64,000 nt of DNA from Aureitalea marina (GTDB lineage Bacteria > Bacteroidota > Bacteroidia > Flavobacteriales > Flavobacteriaceae), in the NCBI RefSeq assembly GCF_002943755.1, contig NZ_MQUB01000001.1, positions 1,228,501 to 1,292,500 on the forward strand, in the 5' to 3' direction. Each line of letters opens with the position of its first letter. Positions within the stretch are counted from its first letter, which is position 1. Below, in pieces: positions 1 through 9,361 of this stretch. The position numbers and the translations under genes are program-made. Under the pieces are notes generated by a model. That model was not told where the DNA came from, ran no database searches, and saw only the letters and a program-made list of their open reading frames with translations.

Positions 1-2639
1 AAGGACTTGCCGTATTTGTCAATATTGGTCAATATGCCCAGTTTGGCGTTCAGGGATTCATAGGCTCGTGTATTTTGTTTCACCACCTTATTCTTGGTCA
101 GCTCTACTTCATTGTCGGTAAAGCCGGGGCCGTAATCCTGCAACATCTCCCGGATAATATCCAGGGAAGCCTGGGTGGCATTTGCCCGAACGCTGGTCAC
201 TACTCGGAACGGAGCAACAGTTTGCCTGGACGGCACGCCAGAACTGGCCCCATAGGTATACCCCTTTTGGATACGTAATGTCTGGAACAATCGGCCACTG
301 GATCCGCCGCCAAGAACTTCGTTGGCAAAACGCAGTTTAGGAGCCATTGGGTCCGAAGCGGCCAAGGCCATACTGCCTATGTAGATCACGGATTGCTTGG
401 CTCCAGGGACGTCGATGAAATAAAGCTGTTGTTTGGTCGAATTTTCCGGAATGGCATAACTGTTCATTTGAGCAGCATCCACAGTCCAATTGGAATTCAA
501 ACTGGATAGGGCGGCTTCTACCTCTGCCTGGTCAATGTCGCCCACCACCTTCATTGCCGCACCCTGTGGGCTCAGTTTAGAGTAGAGCGCTTTGATATCC
601 TCCAGGCCAATCCCCTCTACGGTCTCCAGGGTTCCCGATGTCGGAACGCTCATAATGTGCTGATCGCCGTACAGTAGTTTGGTGAAATTCAAGGAAGCAA
701 TTGCAGTAGGGTTGGCTTCCCGGCCTTTTAAAGAGGTCTTTAGTTCCTGCTTCAATCGATCAAAATCGGCCGGATCCCAACGGGGTTGCAACAACATTTC
801 CTCCACCAATGCGAGGGTCGCTTCAAAATTTCGGGAAAGACAACTTCCAGAAATTGTGATCTCCTCTGCCCCGGCCGAAACGAAAATTCCAGAGCCTAAT
901 AGGCCTATTGCCTCTTCTAGTTCTGCGGCTGTCCGGTTGGCAGTACCTTCGTTCATCAGATCGGCCATCAGGTAGGCCATACCGGATTTCTCCATGGAAT
1001 CCAGCATATGACCTCCGGGTATGCTAAGTGAGAAACTGACCAAGGGTAGCTCCTGATTCACAATCCCCAGGGTATTCATACCATTGGACATGGAACCGGT
1101 CCAGACGGCTGGCATGCGGAACAAGGGTGGTTCTCCAAAATCGGGTTCAGAACGGTCGTATTTGGAAGGAGTTTTCTCATATTCGGCTTCCTCGCCCTGG
1201 CCCACCTGCTCATTGGCCTTCATGGCAGTAACCTCTTCCTGCCAAACGGTAGCTTCCTCGGCTCCGCTGATGGCCAGTTCTGGGGTATTCTGAGGGATAA
1301 CCGAGGTCATCACATAGTTCTTCCCTTTGATATACTGCTGGTAAACCCGCATCACATCTTCTCGTGTAATACTCTGATAGATCTTGGATCGCTCGGTAAT
1401 AAAACCGGGATCCTTACCAAACTCATTATCCTGCACCAATTGAAAAGCTTTGTTCAAGACAGTCGCCACTCCATAATACAATTGAGTTTCCAATTCGGCC
1501 TTGATACGCTGTAATTGGGTGTCGGTGAATCCGTTGGTCTCAAAGTCGGCCAAACCACTTTCTATTGCTGCCTTCACATCGTCCAGGGCAACACCTTCAT
1601 TGGCCCTGACCCGGAAGACGAATTCACCAGCTAATTCATTGGAACTGTTGTAAGAACTCACATTCGGAGCCAATTTCCCTTCCTCTACTACAGATCGGTA
1701 CAGTGGAGATTTCTTACTGCCACTGAGCAACTGCCCCAGCACTTCAAGAACGAACTCGTCCTTATTGTAGGCCTCTACCGTGGGATAGACCATTCTTAGT
1801 TCAGGCAATTTTGCGAAGTTATCTTTAAAGTACAGTGATTTGGTCTCTTCCAGGGTAACCGGCATAGGTGACATTGGCGCCACTTCCGGTCCGGAAGGTA
1901 TCTCACCGAACCAACGCTCTACCAGGGCTTTTGTTTCCTCGATATCAATATCACCGGCAATTACCAAGGAGGCATTGGATGCTCCGTAGTATTCGTTGTA
2001 AAATTCCTTCACGTCCTCGAGGGTTGCAGCCTGCAGATCAGGCAGTGAACCGATCACCGTCCAGCTATAAGGGTGTCCCTCAGGATAGAGATTCTTTCGA
2101 ATGATCTCGTCTGTATACCCATAAGGAGCATTGTCCACACGCTGGCGCTTCTCATTTTTCACAACCTGCTTTTCTCTTTCCAGGGCGGCCTCGGTTACGG
2201 TGTTGATCATGTATCCAAACCGATCGCTGTCAATCCAAAGGATCTTCTCGAAGGCATCCTTGGGTACCACTTCATAATAGACAGTGCCATCACTCCAGGT
2301 TCCCCCATTTCGACTCCCTCCCCATTCCGGGATCATCTTTCGGTTAGCACCAACAGGGACATTTTCGGAGTCGTTAAATGACATATGCTCGAAAAAGTGT
2401 GCAAATCCGGTCCTTCCCGGTTTCTCGCGGTTGGACCCAACATGCATCATGGTAGCTACTGCAACAATGGGATCACTCTTATCTACATGCAAGATGACCT
2501 CGAGTCCATTATCCAGCACAAATTTTTCATAGTCGAGAGTGAATTCGGTAGACGCGACCTCCCTCTCTTTTGTTTGTTCACAAGCCATAGTCAGACATAT
2601 TACAGCCAGCAAAGGCATTACTTTAAAGTTGATTTTCAT
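1..2639 (-). CDS. M16 family zinc metalloprotease, lipoprotein (3' end outside window)
   Basis: The first ~880 residues of an insulinase/pitrilysin (M16) peptidase. The N-terminus (MKINF...) has a lipoprotein signal with lipobox LTMAC, so the mature protein should start at Cys20 and sit in the periplasm or outer membrane. The inverted zinc motif HxxEH is intact as HFFEH (residues 81-85), and the second zinc-ligand region (VVKNEKRQ) follows about 75 residues later. Two-domain members of this family run to roughly 900-960 residues, so little should be missing beyond the left edge. It probably degrades peptides; the substrate is unknown. The start at 2639 is the only one that gives the signal peptide. 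Confidence 0.9.
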   Translation of the reverse strand, partial: MKINFKVMPLLAVICLTMACEQTKEREVASTEFTLDYEKFVLDNGLEVILHVDKSDPIVAVATMMHVGSNREKPGRTGFAHFFEHMSFNDSENVPVGANRKMIPEWGGSRNGGTWSDGTVYYEVVPKDAFEKILWIDSDRFGYMINTVTEAALEREKQVVKNEKRQRVDNAPYGYTDEIIRKNLYPEGHPYSWTVIGSLPDLQAATLEDVKEFYNEYYGASNASLVIAGDIDIEETKALVERWFGEIPSGPEVAPMSPMPVTLEETKSLYFKDNFAKLPELRMVYPTVEAYNKDEFVLEVLGQLLSGSKKSPLYRSVVEEGKLAPNVSSYNSSNELAGEFVFRVRANEGVALDDVKAAIESGLADFETNGFTDTQLQRIKAELETQLYYGVATVLNKAFQLVQDNEFGKDPGFITERSKIYQSITREDVMRVYQQYIKGKNYVMTSVIPQNTPELAISGAEEATVWQEEVTAMKANEQVGQGEEAEYEKTPSKYDRSEPDFGEPPLFRMPAVWTGSMSNGMNTLGIVNQELPLVSFSLSIPGGHMLDSMEKSGMAYLMADLMNEGTANRTAAELEEAIGLLGSGIFVSAGAEEITISGSCLSRNFEATLALVEEMLLQPRWDPADFDRLKQELKTSLKGREANPTAIASLNFTKLLYGDQHIMSVPTSGTLETVEGIGLEDIKALYSKLSPQGAAMKVVGDIDQAEVEAALSSLNSNWTVDAAQMNSYAIPENSTKQQLYFIDVPGAKQSVIYIGSMALAASDPMAPKLRFANEVLGGGSSGRLFQTLRIQKGYTYGASSGVPSRQTVAPFRVVTSVRANATQASLDIIREMLQDYGPGFTDNEVELTKNKVVKQNTRAYESLNAKLGILTNIDKYGKS

Positions 2640-2706
2640 GTATTTCTGATTTTGCACCCGAAAGTTAATTAAGTATGAGACTTCCTGTCTTAAAAATTGA
2701 ATAAAA

Positions 2707-2737
2707 TTGACATCCATATCCCTGTGGCTTAACTTTG
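2707..2737 (+). promoter_or_regulatory. Bacteroidota-type promoter for the DUF3817-mscS pair
   Basis: TTG (2707-2709), 20 bp, then TAACTTTG (2730-2737) fits the TTG / TAnnTTTG consensus of Bacteroidota sigma factor. The -7 box ends 20 bp before the ATG at 2758. This argues against a TTG start at 2707 for the first gene. Inferred from motif match only. Confidence 0.55.
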
Positions 2738-2757
2738 CACGAAATTCTTTGGACCTG

Positions 2758-3033
2758 ATGACGATCGATACCTTTAGAAAAATTGGAATTTTAGAAGCTA
2801 TTTCCTTCTTGCTTTTGTTAGGAGTAGCCATGCCATTGAAATACATGATGGATATACCCCAGGCAGTATCCGTGATCGGGATGGCCCATGGAATACTATT
2901 TGTTGTCTATGTGTTGGGAGCCTTCCTCATGAAATCAAAGTTAAATTGGTCTTACGGAATCCTGGCCATCGTTCTTTTGTGTTCGGTGGTTCCCTTTGGG
3001 CCATTTTATGCCGAACGAAAATACCTGGTATGA
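2758..3033 (+). CDS. DUF3817 family small membrane protein
   Basis: A 91-residue integral membrane protein (MTIDTFRKIGILEAISFLLL...) with about three hydrophobic segments. The opening 'F+KIGxLEAxSFLLLLGVAMPLKY' pattern is typical of DUF3817, a family whose function is unknown. I chose ATG 2758 because a consensus promoter lies just upstream and because residues before it look non-coding. The stop codon overlaps the start of the next gene as ATGA (3030-3033), so the two are probably translationally coupled. In other bacteria this domain is sometimes found next to or fused to transporters. Confidence 0.75.
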   Translation: MTIDTFRKIGILEAISFLLLLGVAMPLKYMMDIPQAVSVIGMAHGILFVVYVLGAFLMKSKLNWSYGILAIVLLCSVVPFGPFYAERKYLV

Positions 3034-4304
3034 CAGAAAAGGAACTAAAAGGACTATTTAACTGGTTCGAAAATTGGTTCAAGGATCAGGGTATAGGGGC
3101 CTATTGGGCTGAAATTCTTGGCTTTATCATCAATTTAGTCCTGGTCTTGTTTTTGACCTATTTATTGGATCGAATTCTCCGGGTTATCATCGTCTGGTTG
3201 TTCAAGCGATTTAGTAAGTCTACAGCGATCACCTATGACGATTACCTGGTCAAGAGTAACTTTCCGCGATATGTCAGTCACTACGGCCCTGTTCTATTAT
3301 TCTGGTATTTAGAGCCCTTTCTTTTTGATGGCTACGATTTACTTTCTGATATAGTCCTGAAGTTGGTGGACATATATATAGTTGTCCTGACCGTATTGGT
3401 GGTAAGAAGTACATTGCGTTCCACCGTGTGGTATCTCAGGACCAAGGACCAGTATAAGGACAAACCCCTGGAAAGCTATCTACAGGTCCTGATGATCTTT
3501 GCCTGGGCTATCGGCATAATTCTTGGTATAAGCATACTAACTGGCTACGAATTGAAAAGCTTAGTTACCTTGGGCGCAGCATCGGCGGCAGCCATGTTGA
3601 TCTTCCGGGATACCATTTTAGGCTTTGTGGCCAGCATCCAGATCACGGTCAACGATATTGTCCGTATCGGAGATTGGATCTCTATGCCCAAATACGGCGC
3701 TGATGGAGAGGTCAGTGAGATCAACTTGGCAACAGTAATTGTCAGGAACTGGGACATGACCTTTACCACGGTTCCCACCTATAGTCTTATTTCAGACTCC
3801 TTCCAGAACTGGAGAGGGATGCAGGAAAGCGGCGGCAGGCGGATCAAGCGGGCCTTGATGATCAAGCAAAATACGGTGAGATTCCTCAAGGCTGAAGATC
3901 TTCAAAGGCTAAGTAAAGTTCAATTGATTGGCGATCTGATCAAACACCGTCAAGATACCATAGACAAGCACAATTTGCGGGTGAATGCAGACAAAGACCT
4001 CTCTGTGAACGGTCGCAATCAGACGAATTTAGGTCTGTTTCGGGCTTATATTGACCGCTATTTACAGAACACCTCAGGTATCAATAAACAGATGACTTTG
4101 ATGGTCCGACCACTTGCCCCAACTGCCGAAGGTGTGCCCATAGAGATTTATTGCTTCTCTTCTGATAAGGTTTGGAAGAATTACGAGTATATCATGGCCG
4201 ATATCATGGACCACATAATGGCCTCTGTTTCCTATTTTGACCTGGAGATCTTTGAACTGCCATCTGGTTCCGATCTGGGTAAGCTTCAAAAACTAAACGG
4301 CTAG
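3030..4304 (+). CDS. MscS-family mechanosensitive channel (YbdG/miniconductance-like)
   Basis: A 424-residue inner-membrane channel. Several N-terminal transmembrane helices lead into the pore helix (GAASAAAMLIFRDTILGFVASI) and the MscS beta domain (VRIGDWISMPKYGADGEVSEI). The later NWRGMQESGGRRIKRALMI segment is typical of the YbdG-like branch rather than small MscS. Such channels release solutes on hypo-osmotic shock. ATG 3030 overlaps the upstream stop (ATGA); a longer start at 2946 would run through the DUF3817 gene and is rejected. Its stop shares the palindrome CTAG with the stop of the convergent thioesterase gene. Confidence 0.88.
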   Translation: MTEKELKGLFNWFENWFKDQGIGAYWAEILGFIINLVLVLFLTYLLDRILRVIIVWLFKRFSKSTAITYDDYLVKSNFPRYVSHYGPVLLFWYLEPFLFDGYDLLSDIVLKLVDIYIVVLTVLVVRSTLRSTVWYLRTKDQYKDKPLESYLQVLMIFAWAIGIILGISILTGYELKSLVTLGAASAAAMLIFRDTILGFVASIQITVNDIVRIGDWISMPKYGADGEVSEINLATVIVRNWDMTFTTVPTYSLISDSFQNWRGMQESGGRRIKRALMIKQNTVRFLKAEDLQRLSKVQLIGDLIKHRQDTIDKHNLRVNADKDLSVNGRNQTNLGLFRAYIDRYLQNTSGINKQMTLMVRPLAPTAEGVPIEIYCFSSDKVWKNYEYIMADIMDHIMASVSYFDLEIFELPSGSDLGKLQKLNG

Positions 4305-4693
4305 TCCTCGTTCAGGCGATCGCGGACAAATTCCACTTCGGTCTTTCCATGAGGACTGGGTGAACCATTGGGATCTAAGTTGACCATGATGATCTTGTCT
4401 ATAGTGATGATGGTTTCCCGGGTCATCTTGTTTCTGACCTCACATGCCAAAGTCAGGCTGCTCTTTCCAAAATGCTTCACCTCCAAGCCTATTTCGACGA
4501 TGTCCCCTTTTCGCGCAGAACTTTTGAAGTTGATCTCAGAGATGAACTTGGTTACGATCTTGGTGTTCTCCAACTGAATGATAGTGTAGAGTGCAGCTTC
4601 TTCGTCTATCCACTCCAATAATCGGCCTCCAAACAGGGTGCCGTTGGGGTTGAGGTCTTCTGGTTTGACCCATTTTCGGGTATGAAATCGCAT
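4301..4693 (-). CDS. Acyl-CoA thioesterase, hotdog fold (YciA/BACH-like)
   Basis: A 130-residue single hotdog domain. The segment NPNGTLFGGRLLEWIDEEAALY contains the family's GG..L..ID.EA helix, which carries the catalytic acidic residue, followed by ARKGDIVEI and GKSSLTLACEV strands. Enzymes of this group hydrolyse acyl-CoA thioesters in the cytoplasm and form hexamers; chain-length preference cannot be read from sequence. It is convergent with the mscS-like gene, and the stop codons overlap by four bases at 4301-4304. A -7-like TAAATTTG box (complement of 4731-4738) lies about 40 bp upstream, but I find no clear -33 element. Confidence 0.85.
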   Translation of the reverse strand: MRFHTRKWVKPEDLNPNGTLFGGRLLEWIDEEAALYTIIQLENTKIVTKFISEINFKSSARKGDIVEIGLEVKHFGKSSLTLACEVRNKMTRETIITIDKIIMVNLDPNGSPSPHGKTEVEFVRDRLNED

Positions 4694-4836
4694 AGGTATA
4701 GTTGAGTTGTAAGACTATTCTTGCTACAAACAAATTTACGGGATTTAAAGTGTTAAATTCACCTATTTTATAAAGATACTGTAACACTTCAACCCCATTA
4801 AAGACATACCTTTACGTAAATCCAAATAATCATCAC

Positions 4837-5595
4837 ATGAAAAAGTTTAAAATCGCATTCATTGGTCTGTTTTTGTTGGTCTTTATTCCTGCCCAGGCCC
4901 AAACTGCCGATGAGATAATCAACAATTATTTTGAAAACACAGGTGGCGCCGATGCCTGGAATTCACTAGAGGGTACCAAGACCATCGCGAGCGTTACTGC
5001 CCAGGGAATGGATATCCCGGTAGAGATCTACCAAACTAAGGATGGAAAGCAACTGGTCAAGATCACCTTTCAAGGTCAGGAAATCACCCAAGTGGCCTTC
5101 GACGGCGAGACCATGTGGTCTACCAACTTCATGACCATGCAAGCCGAGAAAAGCGATACGGAGACCACAGAGAACATGAAAAAAACGGTAAAAGACTTCC
5201 CTTCTCCATTCCTTAATTACAAAGAGAAAGGATTTACTGTGGAGCTGATGGGAGACGAAACCATCGAAGGAACAGAGACCTTTAAGATCAAATTGACCCA
5301 GGACCCTGTTATGGTAGATGGAAACGAAGAGCCCAATGTGTCCTACCATTACTTCGAGAAAGAGAACTTTGTGCCTATCGTAGTCGAAGCTGAGATTCGT
5401 CAGGGACCAGCTAAAGGTCAGATGAGCAAGTCTACCATGAGCGACTACGAAGAAGTAAATGGCTTGTACTTCCCATTCTCCATGAGCCAAGGCGGGCAGC
5501 CGATCACCATTAAGGAGATCGTCCTGAATCCTGAGATCGACATGGCCCTTTTCAAATTCCCTGAGGCCGCCGCTTCTACCGAAGACAAAAACTAA
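4837..5595 (+). CDS. Exported LolA-like / outer membrane lipoprotein-sorting-like protein
   Basis: A 252-residue secreted protein with signal peptide MKKFKIAFIGLFLLVFIPAQAQ and no lipobox, so it is probably periplasmic. The mature part (TADEIINNYFENTGGADAWNSL) and the repeated beta-strand pattern (ITFQGQEITQVAFDGETMW, YHYFEKENFVPIVVEAEI, NPEIDMALFKFP) match the unclosed beta-barrel proteins annotated as outer membrane lipoprotein-sorting protein. True LolA chaperones are shorter, so a lipid or lipoprotein carrier role is only an inference. It is monocistronic: a strong terminator follows directly. Confidence 0.7.
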   Translation: MKKFKIAFIGLFLLVFIPAQAQTADEIINNYFENTGGADAWNSLEGTKTIASVTAQGMDIPVEIYQTKDGKQLVKITFQGQEITQVAFDGETMWSTNFMTMQAEKSDTETTENMKKTVKDFPSPFLNYKEKGFTVELMGDETIEGTETFKIKLTQDPVMVDGNEEPNVSYHYFEKENFVPIVVEAEIRQGPAKGQMSKSTMSDYEEVNGLYFPFSMSQGGQPITIKEIVLNPEIDMALFKFPEAAASTEDKN

Positions 5596-5603
5596 AATGA
5601 AAT

Positions 5604-5636
5604 AATCCCCTGCTTCTTACAGGGGATTGTTTTTCT
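5604..5636 (+). terminator. Rho-independent terminator
   Basis: Perfect 9-bp stem AATCCCCTG / CAGGGGATT with a 7-base loop, followed by GTTTTTCTT. It closes the LolA-like gene. Confidence 0.85.
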
Positions 5637-5650
5637 TGTAACATACTGTC

Positions 5651-5686
5651 ATAGCCCCTATCGGAATATTCATTCCGACGGGCTAT
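5651..5686. other. Long imperfect hairpin in the leader of the BNR gene
   Basis: ATAGCCC (5651-5657) pairs with GGGCTAT (5680-5686), and inside it CGGAAT (5662-5667) pairs with ATTCCG (5672-5677) around a 4-base loop. No T-run follows, so it is not a canonical terminator. It may be a 5' UTR structure of the downstream gene or a second transcription barrier. Confidence 0.5.
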
Positions 5687-5717
5687 ATGCAATTCAATTC
5701 TAACTAAAACCAAAGTA

Positions 5718-8700
5718 ATGAAACGAGTCTTATTGACCTTTTTGGCCCTTGCTTTGATCCCAGTTGGGACCATGAGCGGCCAGGAAATAGCCCTGAAAGG
5801 GAAAGAACTTTTCGGGGATATGCGCGCAAGACACATTGGCCCTGCCCTGATGAGCGGACGGATCAATGACCTGGAAAATCACCCCTCCAATGCCCGGATC
5901 ATTTATGCCGGAACCGCTGGAGGTGGAGTATGGAAGTCTAGTGATGGTGGAGCCACCTTCGTACCCATATTCGATGATTATGTACAATCCATAGGTGTGG
6001 TAAAACTGGACCCCAATGACCCGGATCAAAGCATCTGGGTTGGTACCGGAGAGACCTGGACCCGTAATTCGGTTTCCGTAGGAGACGGTCTGTATCACTC
6101 TACCGATGGTGGAAATAACTGGAAGGAGATCGCTGGCTTCGAGAAATCCGAGCGAATTGCTTCCATTGCAATCAATCCCGATAACAGCAAGGAGATCTAT
6201 GTCGGTGTGCTTGGAGCCTTATGGAGTGACTCAGAAGACCGTGGGGTTTACAAATCCACTGACGGTGGTGAGACCTGGAACAAGATCTTATACATCGGGC
6301 CCAAAACTGGTGCCGCTGATGTGATCATGGATCCAAACAACCCGAGCATCCTTTATGCCTCCATGTGGGAGTTCAGACGTTCCGGATGGGGATTTGCCTC
6401 GGGAGGAGCCACTTCTGCTCTCTATAAATCGACAGACGGAGGAGCAAACTGGAACAAGATCCACAACGGGTTTCCGGAAGGAGACCTTGGGCGGATAGCC
6501 GTTGCCGTTGCACCCAGTGACTCCAATATTCTTTACGCCGTTTTGGAAACAGAGGAAAAATCACTGAATGGTCTTTGGAAATCGACCGATGCCGGTAGCA
6601 ATTGGGAACACCTGAACAACGACTTCGGTCTGACGGTCCGTCCATTCTATTTCTCCCGTATCACCATCGATCCCAGGGATCCTGATGTTGTCGTTAAAGG
6701 AGGTTTAAGTGGATCTATCAGCCGGGATGGCGGGAAGACCTTTAAGTCCCTGGGGAATATGCACAGTGATATTCACGACATCATCTTCGACATCAACAAC
6801 AGCGACATCATGTACTCCGGTACGGATGGTGGAGTATACCGCTCCTGGAACGGAGGAACAACTTTTGAGATCGTCGAGAACCTTCCGTTATCTCAGTTCT
6901 ATCATATTTCCGTGGACGACGCCCAACCTTATAATGTATACGGTGGACTGCAGGATAATGGTTCCTGGTGGGGACCATCTTCCTCACCTGGAGGGGTCAA
7001 TGCCCGCGATTGGAACAGTGTTGGCGCCGGAGACGGATTCCGCGTATTGAAACACCCGACCAAGAACATCGTTTACTCCGAAATGCAAGGTGCTGAAAAT
7101 GTTTGGCGCTATGACGTAGATCGAAACCGAACCAAGACCATCCAACCATTACCGGCTAAAGGTGATCCTGAATTCCGTTTTAACTGGAATGCCCCCATGG
7201 CGGTCAGTGCTCATGTGCCGGACCGATTCTATATGGGAAGTCAATTTGTGCATCGATCTGATGATATGGGAGACAGTTGGGAGGTCATCTCCCCTGACCT
7301 GACCACCAACGATCCGGCCAAACAAAACCAAGCCGAATCTGGAGGGCTTTCTGTAGACAACAGTGGTGCAGAAAATCATACGACCATCTTTACCATCGCT
7401 GAATCACCCTTGAACAAGGACGTTCTTTGGGTAGGAACTGACGACGGTAATGTTCAGGTTACAAGAAATGGTGGAAAAAGCTGGACCAATGTGACGGCCA
7501 ACTTAAATGGTATCCCAGCCAACACCTGGGTATACCATATTGAGGCCAGTGTACACGGCGAAGGTACAGCCTATGCGGTATTTGACGGTCACACTACAGG
7601 AGATATGAAGCCTTATGCTATGAAGACCACAGATTATGGTCAGAGCTGGAGCACGATTATTTCCGACGATATAGACGATAGAGCCTTTGTAAGAAACATC
7701 CAAGAGGATTATGAAAACGAAGACCTCTTGTTCCTCGGAACTGAGTTCGGTCTTTATGTGACCATCAATGGTGGCTCTACCTGGTCTCATTTCACTAATA
7801 ATATGCCGCCGGTTGCGGTTCACTTCATCGACCTGCAGAAACAGACCAACGATCTTGTCATGGGAACTCACGGTCGCGGTGTGATCATTATTGATGATAT
7901 CAGTCCCTTACGCGAACTGAGTCAGGAGACACTTGCCAAGGACGTTCACTTCTTCTCTACCCGACCCTTCACTATGGTGGAAGAAAGTGGCTTCTCTGGT
8001 TCCTTTGGAGGAGAGACACAGTTTGTCGGGGCGAATAAATCGACGGCTGCGCGTATAGTTTATTACTTGAAGAAACGCCACACCTTTGGCAAAATGTCCA
8101 TGGAGGTTCAGGATATGGAAGGAAATAAGGTTACTACTTTGAACCCGAGTAAGTCGAAAGGCATCAATGTGGTCAACTGGAATTTCTCGACCCGTATCCC
8201 GAAGATGGCCGAAGGAAAAACGCTCTCATTTGGCGGATTTACTTCGCCTCGCGTTCCTGCAGGAACCTATAAGGTGGTGATGACCAAAGGCAAGAATACC
8301 TATGAAACAACCGTCGAGTTAAAGTACGATGAAAAGTCGCTGACCACCCTGAAAGAGCGCAAGCGACAAGAGGAAATTACTCAGCAGTTGTTCGATATGG
8401 TAGAAGATCTGGCATTCATGGTTTACGAATTGGGTGAAACCCAAAAGATCGCCCAGGATGTGATAGACAACAACCCTAAGGGTGCTAAGACCGCCCAGAA
8501 ACTGTATGATGCCCTTGAGGGTCTTCGTAAGGACCTGGTGATCACAACTGGAGATAACTACGTTGCCTCTGCTGAGCCTGAACTCAGGGAGAGAATGGCT
8601 GACCTCTATTCGAATGTAGCCAGTAGTTATGACAAGGTTTCAGGATCACAAATGCAAAACCTGGAACTGATCACTACAGAATTCGAAGAAGCAAAAGTCC

Positions 8701-8813
8701 GTTATCAGGCAATCATGGATAAGGAAGGAGCCAAATTCATGAGCTTTATGGAGAAAAATGAAATGGAAATGCCGAAAATGAAGACTCGAGAAGATTTTCT
8801 CGGAGCCAAGTAA
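5718..8813 (+). CDS. Sortilin/VPS10-like BNR-repeat glycosyl hydrolase-type exported protein
   Basis: A 1031-residue secreted protein with signal peptide MKRVLLTFLALALIPVGTMSGQ. At least eight Asp-box/BNR motifs of the form S.DGG.TW are visible (SSDGGATF, STDGGNNW, STDGGETW, STDGGANW, STDAGSNW, SRDGGKTF, TRNGGKSW, TINGGSTW), which build seven- to ten-bladed beta-propellers. The C-terminal ~250 residues change to a beta domain (VYYLKKRHTFGKMSMEVQD) and a helical tail. The family is common in Bacteroidota and often called glycosyl hydrolase or VPS10 domain protein, but catalysis is not demonstrated by these motifs. No obvious type IX C-terminal sorting domain is seen. It is flanked by terminators on both sides and so is a single-gene unit. 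Confidence 0.85.
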   Translation: MKRVLLTFLALALIPVGTMSGQEIALKGKELFGDMRARHIGPALMSGRINDLENHPSNARIIYAGTAGGGVWKSSDGGATFVPIFDDYVQSIGVVKLDPNDPDQSIWVGTGETWTRNSVSVGDGLYHSTDGGNNWKEIAGFEKSERIASIAINPDNSKEIYVGVLGALWSDSEDRGVYKSTDGGETWNKILYIGPKTGAADVIMDPNNPSILYASMWEFRRSGWGFASGGATSALYKSTDGGANWNKIHNGFPEGDLGRIAVAVAPSDSNILYAVLETEEKSLNGLWKSTDAGSNWEHLNNDFGLTVRPFYFSRITIDPRDPDVVVKGGLSGSISRDGGKTFKSLGNMHSDIHDIIFDINNSDIMYSGTDGGVYRSWNGGTTFEIVENLPLSQFYHISVDDAQPYNVYGGLQDNGSWWGPSSSPGGVNARDWNSVGAGDGFRVLKHPTKNIVYSEMQGAENVWRYDVDRNRTKTIQPLPAKGDPEFRFNWNAPMAVSAHVPDRFYMGSQFVHRSDDMGDSWEVISPDLTTNDPAKQNQAESGGLSVDNSGAENHTTIFTIAESPLNKDVLWVGTDDGNVQVTRNGGKSWTNVTANLNGIPANTWVYHIEASVHGEGTAYAVFDGHTTGDMKPYAMKTTDYGQSWSTIISDDIDDRAFVRNIQEDYENEDLLFLGTEFGLYVTINGGSTWSHFTNNMPPVAVHFIDLQKQTNDLVMGTHGRGVIIIDDISPLRELSQETLAKDVHFFSTRPFTMVEESGFSGSFGGETQFVGANKSTAARIVYYLKKRHTFGKMSMEVQDMEGNKVTTLNPSKSKGINVVNWNFSTRIPKMAEGKTLSFGGFTSPRVPAGTYKVVMTKGKNTYETTVELKYDEKSLTTLKERKRQEEITQQLFDMVEDLAFMVYELGETQKIAQDVIDNNPKGAKTAQKLYDALEGLRKDLVITTGDNYVASAEPELRERMADLYSNVASSYDKVSGSQMQNLELITTEFEEAKVRYQAIMDKEGAKFMSFMEKNEMEMPKMKTREDFLGAK

Positions 8814-8832
8814 TTCCATGGAACTATTTAAG

Positions 8833-8859
8833 AACCCCTGATTTTCAGGGGTTTTTTTA
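8833..8859 (+). terminator. Rho-independent terminator
   Basis: Perfect 9-bp stem AACCCCTGA / TCAGGGGTT with a TTT loop, continuing into a run of T. It ends the BNR gene. Confidence 0.88.
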
Positions 8860-8953
8860 TGGAAACATCTGTTTAAAACCCGGTTAACAACTATCCGAGA
8901 TTTCTGACAAGCCTGGCAATTGGTTTCTTTAATTTTAGTCAAACCCAAACAAG

Positions 8954-9361
8954 ATGGAAGCCCGCGACCAAGTTCTACTCCAACTTAGACCTACTATAGA
9001 AAGTGCCCGCATAATGTCTGGCATGAGCCAGGAGGAGATCTTTCAGAACCAAACCCTGCGGCCTGTGGCCAAGTTACAGAACAACCTTTTATTGGAGATC
9101 TTCAGGAACTACGTTAGGAAGCATAAGAACGTCTTCTACGACCTCTCCATAGAGAAGAGACTGGACTATATTGAGAATGCCATCCACAAGGATATGAAGT
9201 TCAGGAACTCCTTGAAAGGAACGATTATTGGACAATTTACTCTGGAGGAATATCGGGTTTATACGGAAAACTCCTCTGCACTGAACAAGCGAATGATGAA
9301 TATCGTTAAGGAACGACTAAAGAGCCATGTGCAATTATTGGTTCCGGCCTATGTTCACTAG
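8954..9361 (+). CDS. Conserved hypothetical helical protein
   Basis: A 135-residue soluble, mostly helical and basic protein (MEARDQVLLQLRPTIESARI...). I recognise no catalytic motif. The regular spacing of hydrophobic residues (FQNQTLRPVAKLQNNLLLEIF, FTLEEYRVYTENSSALNKRM) suggests a compact all-alpha fold. Codon use and the clean start context suggest a real gene. It is convergent with the DUF2461 gene, and the two stops overlap at CTAG (9358-9361). Confidence 0.6.
   Translation: MEARDQVLLQLRPTIESARIMSGMSQEEIFQNQTLRPVAKLQNNLLLEIFRNYVRKHKNVFYDLSIEKRLDYIENAIHKDMKFRNSLKGTIIGQFTLEEYRVYTENSSALNKRMMNIVKERLKSHVQLLVPAYVH

Noticed and set aside
4966-5490. 174-residue open frame opposite the LolA-like gene
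   Set aside because: Shadow of a well-supported secreted protein gene; odd composition.
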